Position numbers and translations under genes: made by a program. This document shows, piece after piece, positions 41,826 through 50,802 of a stretch of DNA of 64,000 nt (positions are counted from its first letter, which is position 1; each line of letters starts with the position of its first letter). The notes under the pieces were generated by a model. That model did no database searches, was not told where the DNA came from, and saw only the letters and a list, made by a program, of their open reading frames with translations. This stretch comes from Litoribacillus peritrichatus (lineage in GTDB: Bacteria; Pseudomonadota; Gammaproteobacteria; Pseudomonadales; Litoribrevibacteraceae): contig NZ_BAABBN010000006.1 of the NCBI RefSeq assembly GCF_039537985.1, positions 57,714 to 121,713 on the forward strand. The letters are read 5' to 3'.

Positions 41826-42506
41826 ATGTCTAATGTCGTAGCGGAATCACAAACTATTTTATTAGTTGGTCAACAGAACCTTCAAAACTCTGTCATTATC
41901 AATTATTTGACCAACGAACAACAGATCACAGCCCAGTTGTGCAGTCAGGCTGAAGCCGTAAAACGCATATCCACTGATAAATCGTCGTTGTTTCTTTTGG
42001 ATGCAAGAGACATCAGACCAGAGCAAGCCGTTCGCTTTCTGAATGAACTTTATCAGCGTAACTCTTCAACTTCGGTCGCCTTCATCAATGTGCTTTCCGA
42101 CTCCAAATTTGAAAAACTGATTGATCACCCGACCATTGCAGGTATTTTCTACGCTCACCAACCGCAAAGTCAGGTTTACAAAGGCATTAACGCCCTATTA
42201 ACCGGCGACATTTGGATTCCTCGTAAGCTACTAAAGCAATATCTTCAGCAGACCCGTACCGCTTACCGCACTGCAGAAGACTCAAGCAAGCTCCTCACCA
42301 AGCGCGAGTTACAAATTCTGAAATTAACAGCAACCGGTGCCACCAACTCGCAAATTGCGGACAAACTGAACGTCAGCATGCACACGGTTAAGACCCACAT
42401 GTACAACTTATTCAAGAAGATTGGTGCATCCAACCGAGTTCAAGCGATTAACTGGGCCAATGATAATCTGGACAGCGTTGTTATTGATCGCTCAAACGCT
42501 GCGTAA
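41826..42506 (+). CDS. LuxR-family regulator, CsgD/VpsT-like
   Basis: A 226-residue protein: an atypical receiver-like N-terminal domain (about 10-125; LFLLDARD carries Asp59 but acidic-pair residues are missing) and a C-terminal LuxR helix-turn-helix (about 155-215; LTKRELQILKLTATGATNSQ, then HTVKTHMYNLFKKIGASNR). Between them is GDIWIPR (127-133): Trp130-x-x-Arg133 aligns with the W-[FLM]-[TS]-R cyclic-di-GMP site of VpsT, though Pro replaces Thr/Ser. It is divergent from yajR and upstream of uvrA. Confidence 0.85.
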   Translation: MSNVVAESQTILLVGQQNLQNSVIINYLTNEQQITAQLCSQAEAVKRISTDKSSLFLLDARDIRPEQAVRFLNELYQRNSSTSVAFINVLSDSKFEKLIDHPTIAGIFYAHQPQSQVYKGINALLTGDIWIPRKLLKQYLQQTRTAYRTAEDSSKLLTKRELQILKLTATGATNSQIADKLNVSMHTVKTHMYNLFKKIGASNRVQAINWANDNLDSVVIDRSNAA

Positions 42507-42546
42507 TTTTACTAACGGATTTTAAAAAGCGATAGAAAATTGCTGC

Positions 42547-42574
42547 TTTAACTCCAGCCTCCAAGCCCTATAAT
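42547..42574 (+). promoter_or_regulatory. Candidate sigma-70 promoter of uvrA
   Basis: TTTAAC (42547-42552), 16 bases, then a perfect TATAAT (42569-42574), 32 bases before the uvrA start. No LexA box with CTG-N10-CAG was found; the nearest match has a nine-base spacer. Confidence 0.5.
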
Positions 42575-42606
42575 GGTTCGTTCGATTGTAAGGGCTAGAG
42601 GCATAA

Positions 42607-45429
42607 ATGGACAAGATTTCAGTACGCGGCGCAAGAACCCACAACCTTAAAAATATTGACCTCGATATCCCTCGCGATCAATTGGTGGTGATCACTGGTC
42701 TATCGGGTTCAGGTAAATCATCGCTCGCTTTTGACACCCTCTACGCGGAAGGACAGCGTCGCTACGTAGAAAGCCTGTCTACCTACGCCCGCCAATTTCT
42801 CTCCATGATGGAGAAACCCGATACCGACAGTATTGAAGGCCTGTCTCCCGCCATTTCAATTGAGCAAAAATCAACGTCGCACAATCCCCGCTCCACCGTA
42901 GGGACAGTCACTGAGATTTACGATTATTTGAGATTGCTTTTCGCTCGTGTCGGCGAAGCAAGATGTCCAACCCATGATCAACCTTTGCAAGCGCAAACCA
43001 TCAGCCAAATGGTTGATCAAATCATGGAGCTGCCAAAAGACAGCAAAATCATGCTACTGGCACCCATCGTTCGAAACCGAAAAGGTGAACATCTCCACCT
43101 GTTCGAAGACCTTCAGGCAAAAGGCTTTATCCGTGTTCGACTGGACGGTCGCATTTATGAGCTGGATGAACTGCCTTCACTGGATAAAAACAAGAAACAT
43201 TCCATTGATGTGGTAATTGATCGCCTTAAAGTCAAAGACGACATCGAAACCCGGTTGGCGGAGTCATTGGAAACCACCATCGAACTTTCTGAAGGCGTGG
43301 CTTTAGTATCATTCATGGACGGTGATCAGAACGACATCACGTTTTCAGCCAACCACGCATGTCCGACCTGCGGTTACTCCATTGCAGAGCTGGAGCCCAG
43401 GTCTTTTTCATTCAACAACCCGGCGGGTGCCTGTGAAACCTGCGATGGCCTCGGCACAAAACAATTCTTTGATAACAGCAAGATCATCACCGACGAAAAC
43501 CTCACCTTATCCACCGGCGCCATCAAAGGCTGGGATAAGCGCAGCCTCTACTATTTCCAGCTGCTTGATTCTTTGGCCACACATTTCGGCTTCAGTTTAG
43601 ACGCGCCCTGGAAGTCATTAAGTAAGGCACATCAAACGATCATCCTCAACGGTTCCGGAAAGGAAAAGGTCCCTTTTAAACACGTAACCGCGAAAGGAGA
43701 CGTCTACCATAAAGAGCAATCGTTTGAAGGTGTACTTCCCAATCTGGAGCGAAGGTACCGAGAAACAGAAAGCCCCTTGGTCAGAGAGGAGCTTTCTAAT
43801 TATTTAAGTATTCAGCGTTGCCCGAGCTGTCACGGTGCACGACTCAAAGAATCTTCTCGTCATGTTTACATCGGCCAACAGACTCTGCCAAAAGTCACCC
43901 ACTTATCTGTAGGCGATGCAAAGAATCTGTTTGAAAGTATTATCTTAGACGGGGCTAAGGCTCAAATTGCAGACAAGATCATTAAAGAGATCGGTGATCG
44001 TCTGCATTTCCTGGTCAATGTTGGCCTTGAATACCTGACACTAGATCGCAGTGCCGATACCTTATCAGGCGGTGAGGCGCAACGAATCCGGTTAGCCAGT
44101 CAAATTGGCGCAGGCCTGGTGGGGGTTATGTACATTCTCGACGAGCCATCTATCGGCCTGCATCAACGAGACAATGACCGCCTGCTGGCAACACTTCGTA
44201 GGCTACGGGATTTAGGTAATACCGTCATTGTGGTTGAACACGATGAAGACGCCATCAAAACAGCCGATTATGTTATTGATATTGGCCCCGGTGCCGGAGT
44301 TCATGGAGGCCAAGTAATTGCACAAGGCACACCGGAAGAAGTCTTTAATAATGAAGCCTCATTAACCGGCCAGTATATGTCTGGGGTTAAGTCCATCCAA
44401 GTCCCTTGCAGCAGACATCAACACCAAGATAAGTGGTTAGAATTGAATGGCGCCGCAGGAAATAATCTAAAAGACGTCAACCTTAAATTACCCATTGGCC
44501 TGATGACCTGTGTTACTGGCGTTTCCGGCTCAGGGAAATCCACACTGGTAAACGCAACACTTTATCCGATCATGGCTCATCTGCTGAACGGAGCACATAA
44601 GTCCACAACCGTGCCCTATGCGAATATTAACGGCGTTGACCACCTGGATAAAGTAATTGATATCGACCAAAGCCCGATTGGACGAACCCCAAGATCCAAC
44701 CCTGCAACTTACACAGGCATCTTCACAGGCGTACGCGAGCTTTTTTCAGGCACTCAAGAAGCACGCTCACGAGGTTATAAACCGGGCCGATTCAGCTTTA
44801 ACGTGAAAGGCGGTCGATGTGAAGCCTGTCAGGGTGACGGCGTTATCAAAGTAGAAATGCATTTTCTGCCAGACATCTATGTCCCCTGCGATGTTTGCAA
44901 AGGCAAACGTTACAACCGAGAAACGCTTGAAATCACCTATAAAGGTAAGAACATTCACCAGGTTCTGGATATGACAGTTGAGGATGCGCGCGAGTTCTTC
45001 GATGCCATTCCGGCCATCGCCCGAAAACTTCAAACCTTGCTCGATGTTGGCTTAGGCTATATCAAGCTAGGGCAAAGCGCCATTACCCTGTCCGGCGGTG
45101 AAGCACAGCGAGTCAAACTTTCAAAAGAGCTATCCAAACGCGACAGCGGAAACACGCTCTACATTCTGGATGAACCGACAACCGGGCTTCATTTCCACGA
45201 TATTCAGCAACTACTTACGGTACTCCACAAACTTCGCGATAAAGGCAATACGGTTGTTGTGATCGAACACAACCTAGACGTCATTAAAACCGCTGACTGG
45301 ATTGTAGACCTTGGGCCTGAAGGCGGTAAAGGAGGCGGAATGATCATCGCAGAAGGCACCCCGGAAGAGGTTGCAGAAATTACACAGTCTCACACCGGAC
45401 ACTACCTCAAACCCATGCTCAACAAGTAA
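42607..45429 (+). CDS. uvrA: UvrABC excision nuclease subunit A
   Basis: A 940-residue damage-recognition ATPase of nucleotide excision repair, of standard length. It has two ABC modules: Walker A at about 31-38 (GLSGSGKSSLAF) and again near 640 (GVSGSGKSTLV), with two signature regions TLSGGEAQRIRLA and TLSGGEAQRVKLS, and three zinc-finger CxxC clusters (CPTCGYS, CPSCHG, CEACQGDG...CDVCKGKRY). AGAGGC precedes the ATG. A terminator follows the stop codon. Confidence 0.98.
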   Translation: MDKISVRGARTHNLKNIDLDIPRDQLVVITGLSGSGKSSLAFDTLYAEGQRRYVESLSTYARQFLSMMEKPDTDSIEGLSPAISIEQKSTSHNPRSTVGTVTEIYDYLRLLFARVGEARCPTHDQPLQAQTISQMVDQIMELPKDSKIMLLAPIVRNRKGEHLHLFEDLQAKGFIRVRLDGRIYELDELPSLDKNKKHSIDVVIDRLKVKDDIETRLAESLETTIELSEGVALVSFMDGDQNDITFSANHACPTCGYSIAELEPRSFSFNNPAGACETCDGLGTKQFFDNSKIITDENLTLSTGAIKGWDKRSLYYFQLLDSLATHFGFSLDAPWKSLSKAHQTIILNGSGKEKVPFKHVTAKGDVYHKEQSFEGVLPNLERRYRETESPLVREELSNYLSIQRCPSCHGARLKESSRHVYIGQQTLPKVTHLSVGDAKNLFESIILDGAKAQIADKIIKEIGDRLHFLVNVGLEYLTLDRSADTLSGGEAQRIRLASQIGAGLVGVMYILDEPSIGLHQRDNDRLLATLRRLRDLGNTVIVVEHDEDAIKTADYVIDIGPGAGVHGGQVIAQGTPEEVFNNEASLTGQYMSGVKSIQVPCSRHQHQDKWLELNGAAGNNLKDVNLKLPIGLMTCVTGVSGSGKSTLVNATLYPIMAHLLNGAHKSTTVPYANINGVDHLDKVIDIDQSPIGRTPRSNPATYTGIFTGVRELFSGTQEARSRGYKPGRFSFNVKGGRCEACQGDGVIKVEMHFLPDIYVPCDVCKGKRYNRETLEITYKGKNIHQVLDMTVEDAREFFDAIPAIARKLQTLLDVGLGYIKLGQSAITLSGGEAQRVKLSKELSKRDSGNTLYILDEPTTGLHFHDIQQLLTVLHKLRDKGNTVVVIEHNLDVIKTADWIVDLGPEGGKGGGMIIAEGTPEEVAEITQSHTGHYLKPMLNK

Positions 45430-45436
45430 CAAAATC

Positions 45437-45461
45437 AAAAGCGGCTTAGGTCGCTTTTTTT
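45437..45461 (+). terminator. Rho-independent terminator of uvrA
   Basis: AAAAGCG and CGCTTTT form a short stem with an eight-base loop followed by six T, eight bases after the uvrA stop codon. Confidence 0.7.
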
Positions 45462-45480
45462 ATGACTTTATTATGCCATT

Positions 45481-45574
45481 GAGTTGCGAGTTGCGAGTTG
45501 CGAGTTGCGAGTTGCGAGTTGCGAGTTGCGAGTTGCGAGTTGCGAGTTGCGAGTTGCGAGTTGCGAGTTGCGAG
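45481..45574. repeat. Tandem heptamer array, unit GAGTTGC, running into an assembly gap
   Basis: Thirteen-plus identical copies of the 7-base unit GAGTTGC are visible with no interruption before the N run begins. There are no spacers, so it is not a CRISPR array. True length is unknown because the array reaches the gap. It lies between the uvrA and rplQ terminators, so both neighbours end before it. Confidence 0.95.
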
Positions 45575-45678
45575 NNNNNNNNNNNNNNNNNNNNNNNNNN
45601 NNNNNNNNNNNNNNNNNNNNNNNNNNNNNNNNNNNNNNNNNNNNNNNNNNNNNNNNNNNNNNNNNNNNNNNNNNNNNN
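45575..45678. other. Assembly gap, 104 N
   Basis: A run of 104 undetermined bases directly abutting the heptamer array. Sequence on the right side does not continue the array, so the array or other DNA of unknown size lies inside the gap. Together with the flanking terminators and the array, it accounts for the roughly 300 bases between uvrA and rplQ. Confidence 0.99.
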
Positions 45679-45704
45679 TCTGGATTTCTTAAAAAATAAA
45701 CAAT

Positions 45705-45731
45705 AAAAAGCCGGGCTAAGCCCGGCTTTTT
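45705..45731 (-). terminator. Rho-independent terminator of the alpha operon
   Basis: AAAAAGCCGGGC and GCCCGGCTTTTT form a 12-base-pair stem with a three-base loop immediately after the rplQ stop codon; T and A runs on both sides make it bidirectional in principle. Confidence 0.9.
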
Positions 45732-45732
45732 A

Positions 45733-46122
45733 TTAATCTTCTGCGCTTTCTTCGCCAGTTGGCAAAGGACGATCGACTAGCTCTACGATAGCCATCGGCG
45801 CATTATCACCTGCACGGAATCCACATTTTAGGATGCGGATATAACCACCAGGGCGGCTCTCATAACGAGGACCTAGTTCGTTGAACAGCTTACCTACCGC
45901 TGCATTGCTACGAGTACGAGCAAATGCTAAACGACGGTTGGCTACTGTATCTTCTTTAGCAAGAGTAATTAGAGGCTCTGCAAAGCGACGTAATTCCTTC
46001 GCTTTTGGCAGAGTTGTTTTAATTACTTCATGCTCAACCAAAGACACAGTCATGTTCTTGAACATCGCTTGGCGATGTGCACTTGTACGATTTAAGTGAC
46101 GACCACTCTTACGATGACGCAT
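45733..46122 (-). CDS. rplQ: Ribosomal protein L17
   Basis: A 129-residue L17 of the large subunit, starting MRHRKSGRHLNRTSAHRQAM and containing the conserved GKLFNELGPRYESRPGGYIR. Last gene of the alpha operon (rpsM-rpsK-rpsD-rpoA-rplQ); it follows rpoA by 40 bases and is followed by a strong terminator. Confidence 0.98.
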   Translation of the reverse strand: MRHRKSGRHLNRTSAHRQAMFKNMTVSLVEHEVIKTTLPKAKELRRFAEPLITLAKEDTVANRRLAFARTRSNAAVGKLFNELGPRYESRPGGYIRILKCGFRAGDNAPMAIVELVDRPLPTGEESAED

Positions 46123-46162
46123 GATTTAATTCCTTACCAAACACCAGAGTTGGATGCTCTGA

Positions 46163-47164
46163 TTACGGGTTTACCCTGTCGTCGTTTCTCAGACTAGCTG
46201 GAGGCCAGTTCTCTAGACGCATTCCCAAAGACAGACCGCGTGACGCAAGTACATCTTTGATCTCAGTCAGAGACTTTTTACCTAAGTTTGGCGTCTTTAA
46301 CAATTCAACTTCAGTACGTTGAATCAGATCACCAATATAGTAAATGTTTTCAGCCTTCAAACAGTTAGCAGAACGAACTGTAAGCTCAAGATCATCTACC
46401 GGGCGGAGAAGAATAGGATCAATCTGATCTTCCTCTTCTTTAACTTCCGGCTCAGCTTCGTTCTCAAGATCGACAAACACAGCTAATTGTTGCTGTAGGA
46501 TAGTTGCAGCTCGGCGAATACACTCTTCAGGCTCGATGGTACCATCGGTCTCAAGATCAATTACCAGCTTATCCAGGTCAGTACGCTGTTCAACACGTGC
46601 GCTCTCTACACCATAAGCGACACGGCGAATAGGACTGTAGGTAGCATCCAACTGAAGTCGACCGATAGGACGTGTTTCATCCTCTTCCGTCTGACGTGTA
46701 TCAGCTGGTTCATAGCCACGACCTGTTGCAACTTTAAGAGTCATTTTCAACTCTGCTGCTTCATTCAAGTTAGCAATCACATGCTCAGGATTAGCAATCT
46801 CAACCGTGTGATCTACTTGAATGTCTCCGGCCAATACAGGACCAGGACCAACCTTAGAAAGGCTAAGCGTAGCTGTGTCAGCTTCATTCATACGAACGGC
46901 TACGCCTTTAAGGTTCAACAGAATTTCAATTACGTCTTCTTGTACGCCTTCGATCGCACTGTATTCGTGCTGCACACCGTCGATTTCGACATCAACGATT
47001 GCCGCACCAGGCATAGAAGACAACAAGATCCTACGCAACGCACTACCCAGCGTGTGACCAAAACCACGCTCCAATGGCTCTAAAACCACTTTTGCGCGTG
47101 TGTTGTTATATTCAGTCACATCGATGTGACGTGGAACTAAAAAGTCGTTCACGGAACGCTGCAT
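46163..47164 (-). CDS. rpoA: RNA polymerase alpha subunit
   Basis: A 333-residue alpha subunit. The N-terminal assembly domain (to about residue 235) contains EPLERGFGHTLGSALRRILL; the C-terminal DNA- and activator-binding domain includes LTVRSANCLKAENIYYIGDL and LKTPNLGKKSLTEIKDVL. The ATG at 47164 follows AGAGG; an upstream in-frame start is unsupported. It sits after rpsD by 27 bases. Confidence 0.98.
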   Translation of the reverse strand: MQRSVNDFLVPRHIDVTEYNNTRAKVVLEPLERGFGHTLGSALRRILLSSMPGAAIVDVEIDGVQHEYSAIEGVQEDVIEILLNLKGVAVRMNEADTATLSLSKVGPGPVLAGDIQVDHTVEIANPEHVIANLNEAAELKMTLKVATGRGYEPADTRQTEEDETRPIGRLQLDATYSPIRRVAYGVESARVEQRTDLDKLVIDLETDGTIEPEECIRRAATILQQQLAVFVDLENEAEPEVKEEEDQIDPILLRPVDDLELTVRSANCLKAENIYYIGDLIQRTEVELLKTPNLGKKSLTEIKDVLASRGLSLGMRLENWPPASLRNDDRVNP

Positions 47165-47191
47165 AGTTGCCTCTTTAATTAGCACTAGCTG

Positions 47192-47812
47192 TTACTTAGA
47201 GTAAAGCTCTACAATCAGGTTTTCGTTAATTTCTGCCGACAGATCAGAACGCTCAGGAAGAGATTTAAAAGTCCCTTCTAGCTTCTTATCATCAACTTCT
47301 ATCCATTCAACCGGAGCACGGTTTTTGCTCAATTCAAGAGCACTTTGGATACGAAGCTGATTCTTAGCACCTTCACGGATTGAGACAATGTCTCCCGCAG
47401 TTACTTTATAAGAAGCAACGTTCACTGTACGACCGTTAACTTGAATCGCTTTATGGCTTACGATCTGGCGTGCTTCAGCACGAGTAGATCCGAAACCCAT
47501 ACGATAAACAACGTTATCTAGACGCTGCTCAAGAAGTTTCAATAGGTTTTCACCTGTTGCGCCCTTCTGACGAGCTGCATCTTTATAATAGTTGCGGAAT
47601 TGCTTTTCTAGAACGCCATAAGTACGACGAACTTTTTGCTTTTCACGCAACTGTAGACCGTAGTCTGACAAACGTCCACGACGTTGGCCATGCTGACCCG
47701 GCACTGTCTCTGCCTTACACTTTGAATCAAGTGCACGAGCACCGCTCTTTAGAAAAAGATCAGTGCCTTCACGACGAGACAGTTTACATTTTGGTCCGAT
47801 ATAACGAGCCAT
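47192..47812 (-). CDS. rpsD: Ribosomal protein S4
   Basis: A 206-residue S4, the primary 16S rRNA-binding protein and, in enteric bacteria, translational repressor of the alpha operon. It starts MARYIGPKCKLSRREGTDLF and carries the S4 RNA-binding fold (LEQRLDNVVYRMGFGSTRAE). GGGGGG precedes the ATG. Confidence 0.98.
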   Translation of the reverse strand: MARYIGPKCKLSRREGTDLFLKSGARALDSKCKAETVPGQHGQRRGRLSDYGLQLREKQKVRRTYGVLEKQFRNYYKDAARQKGATGENLLKLLEQRLDNVVYRMGFGSTRAEARQIVSHKAIQVNGRTVNVASYKVTAGDIVSIREGAKNQLRIQSALELSKNRAPVEWIEVDDKKLEGTFKSLPERSDLSAEINENLIVELYSK

Positions 47813-47824
47813 TACTGCCCCCCT

Positions 47825-48217
47825 TTATACGCGGCGCTTCTTAGGTGGACGACACCCATTATGAGGAATCGGTGTTACGTCCGTAATGTTGTTGATCTTG
47901 TATCCGCAAGCGTTAAGTGCACGCACTGCTGATTCACGACCTGGGCCTGGGCCCTTAACTTCTACATCCAGGTTCTTTAAGCCGTAATCCTGTGCAGCGT
48001 TACCTGCACGTTCTGCAGCAACCTGAGCTGCAAAAGGAGTACTCTTACGAGAACCACGGAAACCAGAACCGCCTGCAGTTGCCCAGCTAAGAGCATTACC
48101 TTGACGGTCTGTGATAGTCACGATTGTATTGTTAAAAGAAGCGTGGATGTGCGCGATGCCATCAACAACTGTCTTTGTAACTTTTTTACGTGTCTTTGAA
48201 CTGCTTGGCTTTGCCAT
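47825..48217 (-). CDS. rpsK: Ribosomal protein S11
   Basis: A 130-residue S11 of the 30S platform, with HIHASFNNTIVTITDRQGN near the N-terminus and the conserved end TPIPHNGCRPPKKRRV. AGGAA precedes the ATG. It lies 12 bases ahead of rpsD. Confidence 0.98.
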   Translation of the reverse strand: MAKPSSSKTRKKVTKTVVDGIAHIHASFNNTIVTITDRQGNALSWATAGGSGFRGSRKSTPFAAQVAAERAGNAAQDYGLKNLDVEVKGPGPGRESAVRALNACGYKINNITDVTPIPHNGCRPPKKRRV

Positions 48218-48241
48218 GCTTCAGTTTCCTGCTATCAAAGA

Positions 48242-48598
48242 TTATTTCTTAATAGGCTTACGAGGACCTTTACGAGTACGAGCATTCGTTTTAGAACGCT
48301 GTCCACGTAGAGGAAGGCTACGACGGTGGCGAAGACCACGGTAACAACCTAAATCCATAAGCCGCTTGATATTCATGTTCACTTCGCGTCGTAAGTCACC
48401 TTCTACGTTGAAGGTAGCAACTTCCGCACGAATTTTATCCAATACTTCTTCAGACAAATCTTTAATCTTTGTCGTAGGTTCTACACCAACAGTAGCAAGG
48501 ATCTGCTGAGCTGATGGACGACCAACGCCGTAGATATAGGTGAGTGAAATCACCGCATGTTTATTGTCTGGAATATTGACGCCTGCTATACGGGCCAT
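48242..48598 (-). CDS. rpsM: Ribosomal protein S13
   Basis: A 118-residue S13 of the 30S head, starting MARIAGVNIPDNKHAVISLT and ending with the basic tail RTRKGPRKPIKK. The conserved LRHRRSLPLRGQRSKTNART segment is present. CGGAG precedes the ATG. First large gene of the alpha operon, about 110 bases after rpmJ. Confidence 0.98.
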   Translation of the reverse strand: MARIAGVNIPDNKHAVISLTYIYGVGRPSAQQILATVGVEPTTKIKDLSEEVLDKIRAEVATFNVEGDLRREVNMNIKRLMDLGCYRGLRHRRSLPLRGQRSKTNARTRKGPRKPIKK

Positions 48599-48710
48599 CT
48601 AAATTACTCCGTTAAACTTTCGTAACGAATCGTTCACGTCTATCGTGAAAGGCGCAACAGCATACAACTAGATCGAATAAAAATCAAGCACTGTTACGCC
48701 GATTCGGTGA

Positions 48711-48827
48711 TTAACCTTGACGTTGCTTATGACGTGGTTCTGCATCACAGATAACACGAACCACACCGTTGCGACGGATAATCTTACAGTTACGACAAAT
48801 TTTCTTTACTGATGCACGTACTTTCAT
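48711..48827 (-). CDS. rpmJ: Ribosomal protein L36
   Basis: A 38-residue protein read from ATG at 48825-48827 to TAA at 48711-48713, too short for routine gene lists. It has MKVRASVKKICRNCKIIRRN and ends EPRHKQRQG. Cys11, Cys14, Cys27 and His32 form the zinc site of the C-plus form of L36. It lies between secY and rpsM as in most gammaproteobacteria. An AGATG-proximal GGAG precedes it. Confidence 0.96.
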   Translation of the reverse strand: MKVRASVKKICRNCKIIRRNGVVRVICDAEPRHKQRQG

Positions 48828-48855
48828 GATCGCATCTCCAAGTTATTTGCTAAAC

Positions 48856-50175
48856 CTAAGCGCGTGAGCCCTTAAGGTTAGCCTTTTTCATCAGAGAACC
48901 ATACTGGCTAGACATCAAGTGCGATTGTACCTGCGCCATGAAGTCCATGATCACCACTACAACAATCAACAATGAAGTACCGCCAAAATAGAAGGGTACG
49001 TCAAAGAAGATTACTAACATCTGAGGCAGTAACGAAACTGCAGCGATGTAAGCGGCGCCGAACAACGTTAAACGCGAAAGCACATTATCAATGTAACGTG
49101 ATGTCTGTTCACCAGGACGAATCCCCGGAACATATGCACCAGACCGTTTTAAGTTGTCTGATACATCTTTAGGATTAAACATAAGTGCAGTGTAGAAATA
49201 ACAGAAAAACACTACGCTTAATGTAAACAAAATCAGGTAAAGTGGCTGACCTGGAGCGAGAGCCAATGCAATTTCTTGCAACCATTCCATACCTTCACTT
49301 TGGCCAAACCATTGGCCAAGCGACGCAGGGAATAGCAATATGCTGGATGCAAAAATCGGAGGAATCACGCCTGCCATGTTCACTTTTAAAGGCAAGTGGC
49401 TGCTTTGGGCTGCAAAAACTTTACGACCCTGCTGACGTTTCGCGTAATGAATGGTAATACGGCGCTGAGCGCGTTCCATCCAGACAACGAAAGCGATAGT
49501 TGCCACTGCCAAAAGTGAAATAACAATCAATCCAAGAAACGACATCCCATCTTGCTGACGAGCAGCTTCAAATGTTTGGCCGATTGCTGAAGGCAAGCCT
49601 GCAACAATACCCGCAAAAATTAAGATGGAAATACCATTACCAATGCCACGCTCTGTAACTTGCTCACCTAACCACATCAGGAACACCGCACCACAAACCA
49701 GTGTGGTGGTTGCTACGAAGAAGAAAGAGAAGCCCGTAGAGAATGAAATACCCTGACTGGCAAGTCCCATGGACATACCAAGCGCCTGTACGGATGCAAG
49801 AACAACCGTACCATAGCGAGTGTATTGACTGATTTTTCTGCGCCCTGCTTCACCTTCCTTCTTAAGCGCCTCAAGTTGAGGGCTTACAGCAGTCAGGAGC
49901 TGCATGATAATAGACGCAGAAATATAAGGCATAATTCCGAGCGCAAGAATACTCATGCGCTCCAGAGCCCCTCCGGAAAACATATTAAAGAGGCTCAGAA
50001 TCGTTCCCTGATTTTGCTCAAACAAGGCTGCCAGACGATCCGGGTTTATACCGGGAACGGGAATATGTGCACCGATGCGATAAACAACGATAGCCATAAA
50101 CACAAACAACAAGCGAGATTTTAACTCGCCTAGTCCACTTGATGCCCCTGCTGGCAATGCTCCTGCTTTAGCCAT
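48856..50175 (-). CDS. secY: Preprotein translocase channel subunit SecY
   Basis: A 439-residue inner-membrane protein with ten membrane helices forming the Sec channel. The conserved YRIGAHIPVPGINPDRL and the C-terminal region AFFCYFYTALMFNPKDVSDN-like segment (here VVFFCYFYTALMFNPKDV) and RPGEQTSRYID are present. Its start codon shares one base with the rplO stop codon (TAATG), so translation is coupled. Last large gene of the spc operon. Confidence 0.98.
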   Translation of the reverse strand: MAKAGALPAGASSGLGELKSRLLFVFMAIVVYRIGAHIPVPGINPDRLAALFEQNQGTILSLFNMFSGGALERMSILALGIMPYISASIIMQLLTAVSPQLEALKKEGEAGRRKISQYTRYGTVVLASVQALGMSMGLASQGISFSTGFSFFFVATTTLVCGAVFLMWLGEQVTERGIGNGISILIFAGIVAGLPSAIGQTFEAARQQDGMSFLGLIVISLLAVATIAFVVWMERAQRRITIHYAKRQQGRKVFAAQSSHLPLKVNMAGVIPPIFASSILLFPASLGQWFGQSEGMEWLQEIALALAPGQPLYLILFTLSVVFFCYFYTALMFNPKDVSDNLKRSGAYVPGIRPGEQTSRYIDNVLSRLTLFGAAYIAAVSLLPQMLVIFFDVPFYFGGTSLLIVVVVIMDFMAQVQSHLMSSQYGSLMKKANLKGSRA

Positions 50176-50609
50176 TATTCTTCAACCTTACCGCCTGCAG
50201 CTTCGATTGCAGCTTTAGCGCCTTTAGTAACGCGCAAACCTTTAATCGTAACTGCTTTATTGATTTCGCCAGATAGGATGATTTTCGCATGAAGGATGCT
50301 GCCTTTAATAACGTCAGCGTCTTTCAGTGCTTTCAAATCAACTACCTCACCCTCAACCTTAGCCAGCTCACTCAAACAAACCTCTGTAGTTACAAGAGAT
50401 TTACGTGATGTGAAACCAAACTTCGGCAGACGGCGCTGCAATGGTTGCTGACCACCCTCAAAACCGGCAGGGACACTACCGCCAGAACGTGATTTAAGAC
50501 CTTTATGGCCTCGACCACCAGTCTTACCTAGACCACTACCGATACCACGACCAACACGTTTCTTTGTTGGCTTAGAACCAGGAGCTGGACTTAGAGAATT
50601 AAGACGCAT
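50175..50609 (-). CDS. rplO: Ribosomal protein L15
   Basis: A 144-residue L15 with the Gly/Lys-rich N-terminus (KKRVGRGIGSGLGKTGGRGH) and the conserved GFEGGQQPLQRRLPKFGF. It follows rpmD by three bases and its stop codon overlaps the secY start. Confidence 0.98.
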   Translation of the reverse strand: MRLNSLSPAPGSKPTKKRVGRGIGSGLGKTGGRGHKGLKSRSGGSVPAGFEGGQQPLQRRLPKFGFTSRKSLVTTEVCLSELAKVEGEVVDLKALKDADVIKGSILHAKIILSGEINKAVTIKGLRVTKGAKAAIEAAGGKVEE

Positions 50610-50612
50610 AGC

Positions 50613-50798
50613 TTACTCCCCAATAACTTCAACTAGGTAGTTTACCTTGTTGATCATGCCACGAACTGATGGCGTGTCTTCAAGTTCAACTACCTGACCA
50701 ATCTTACGTAGACCTAGACCTTTCACGCAAAGCTTATGCTTTGGAAGAGTAGAAATTGGGCTACGAACTAGCTTAACTTGTACTTTTTTACCAGCCAT
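50613..50798 (-). CDS. rpmD: Ribosomal protein L30
   Basis: A 61-residue L30. The start at 50798 (MAGKKVQVKLVRSPISTLPK) is chosen; the upstream in-frame extension lies within rpsE and is not L30-like. The conserved LGLRKIGQVVELEDTPSVRG is present. Spc operon. Confidence 0.97.
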   Translation of the reverse strand: MAGKKVQVKLVRSPISTLPKHKLCVKGLGLRKIGQVVELEDTPSVRGMINKVNYLVEVIGE

Positions 50799-50802
50799 TG
50801 TA

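Noticed and set aside
42554..42560. LexA box upstream of uvrA
   Set aside because: The only CTG...CAG pair nearby has a spacer of nine, not ten, and lacks the TATATA-like core.
45481..45574. CRISPR array
   Set aside because: The repeats are seven bases and contiguous without spacers; no cas genes.
45371..45706. Reading frames through the heptamer array into the N run
   Set aside because: They arise only because a 7-base repeat keeps all frames open and N is translated as unknown; no ribosome binding site.
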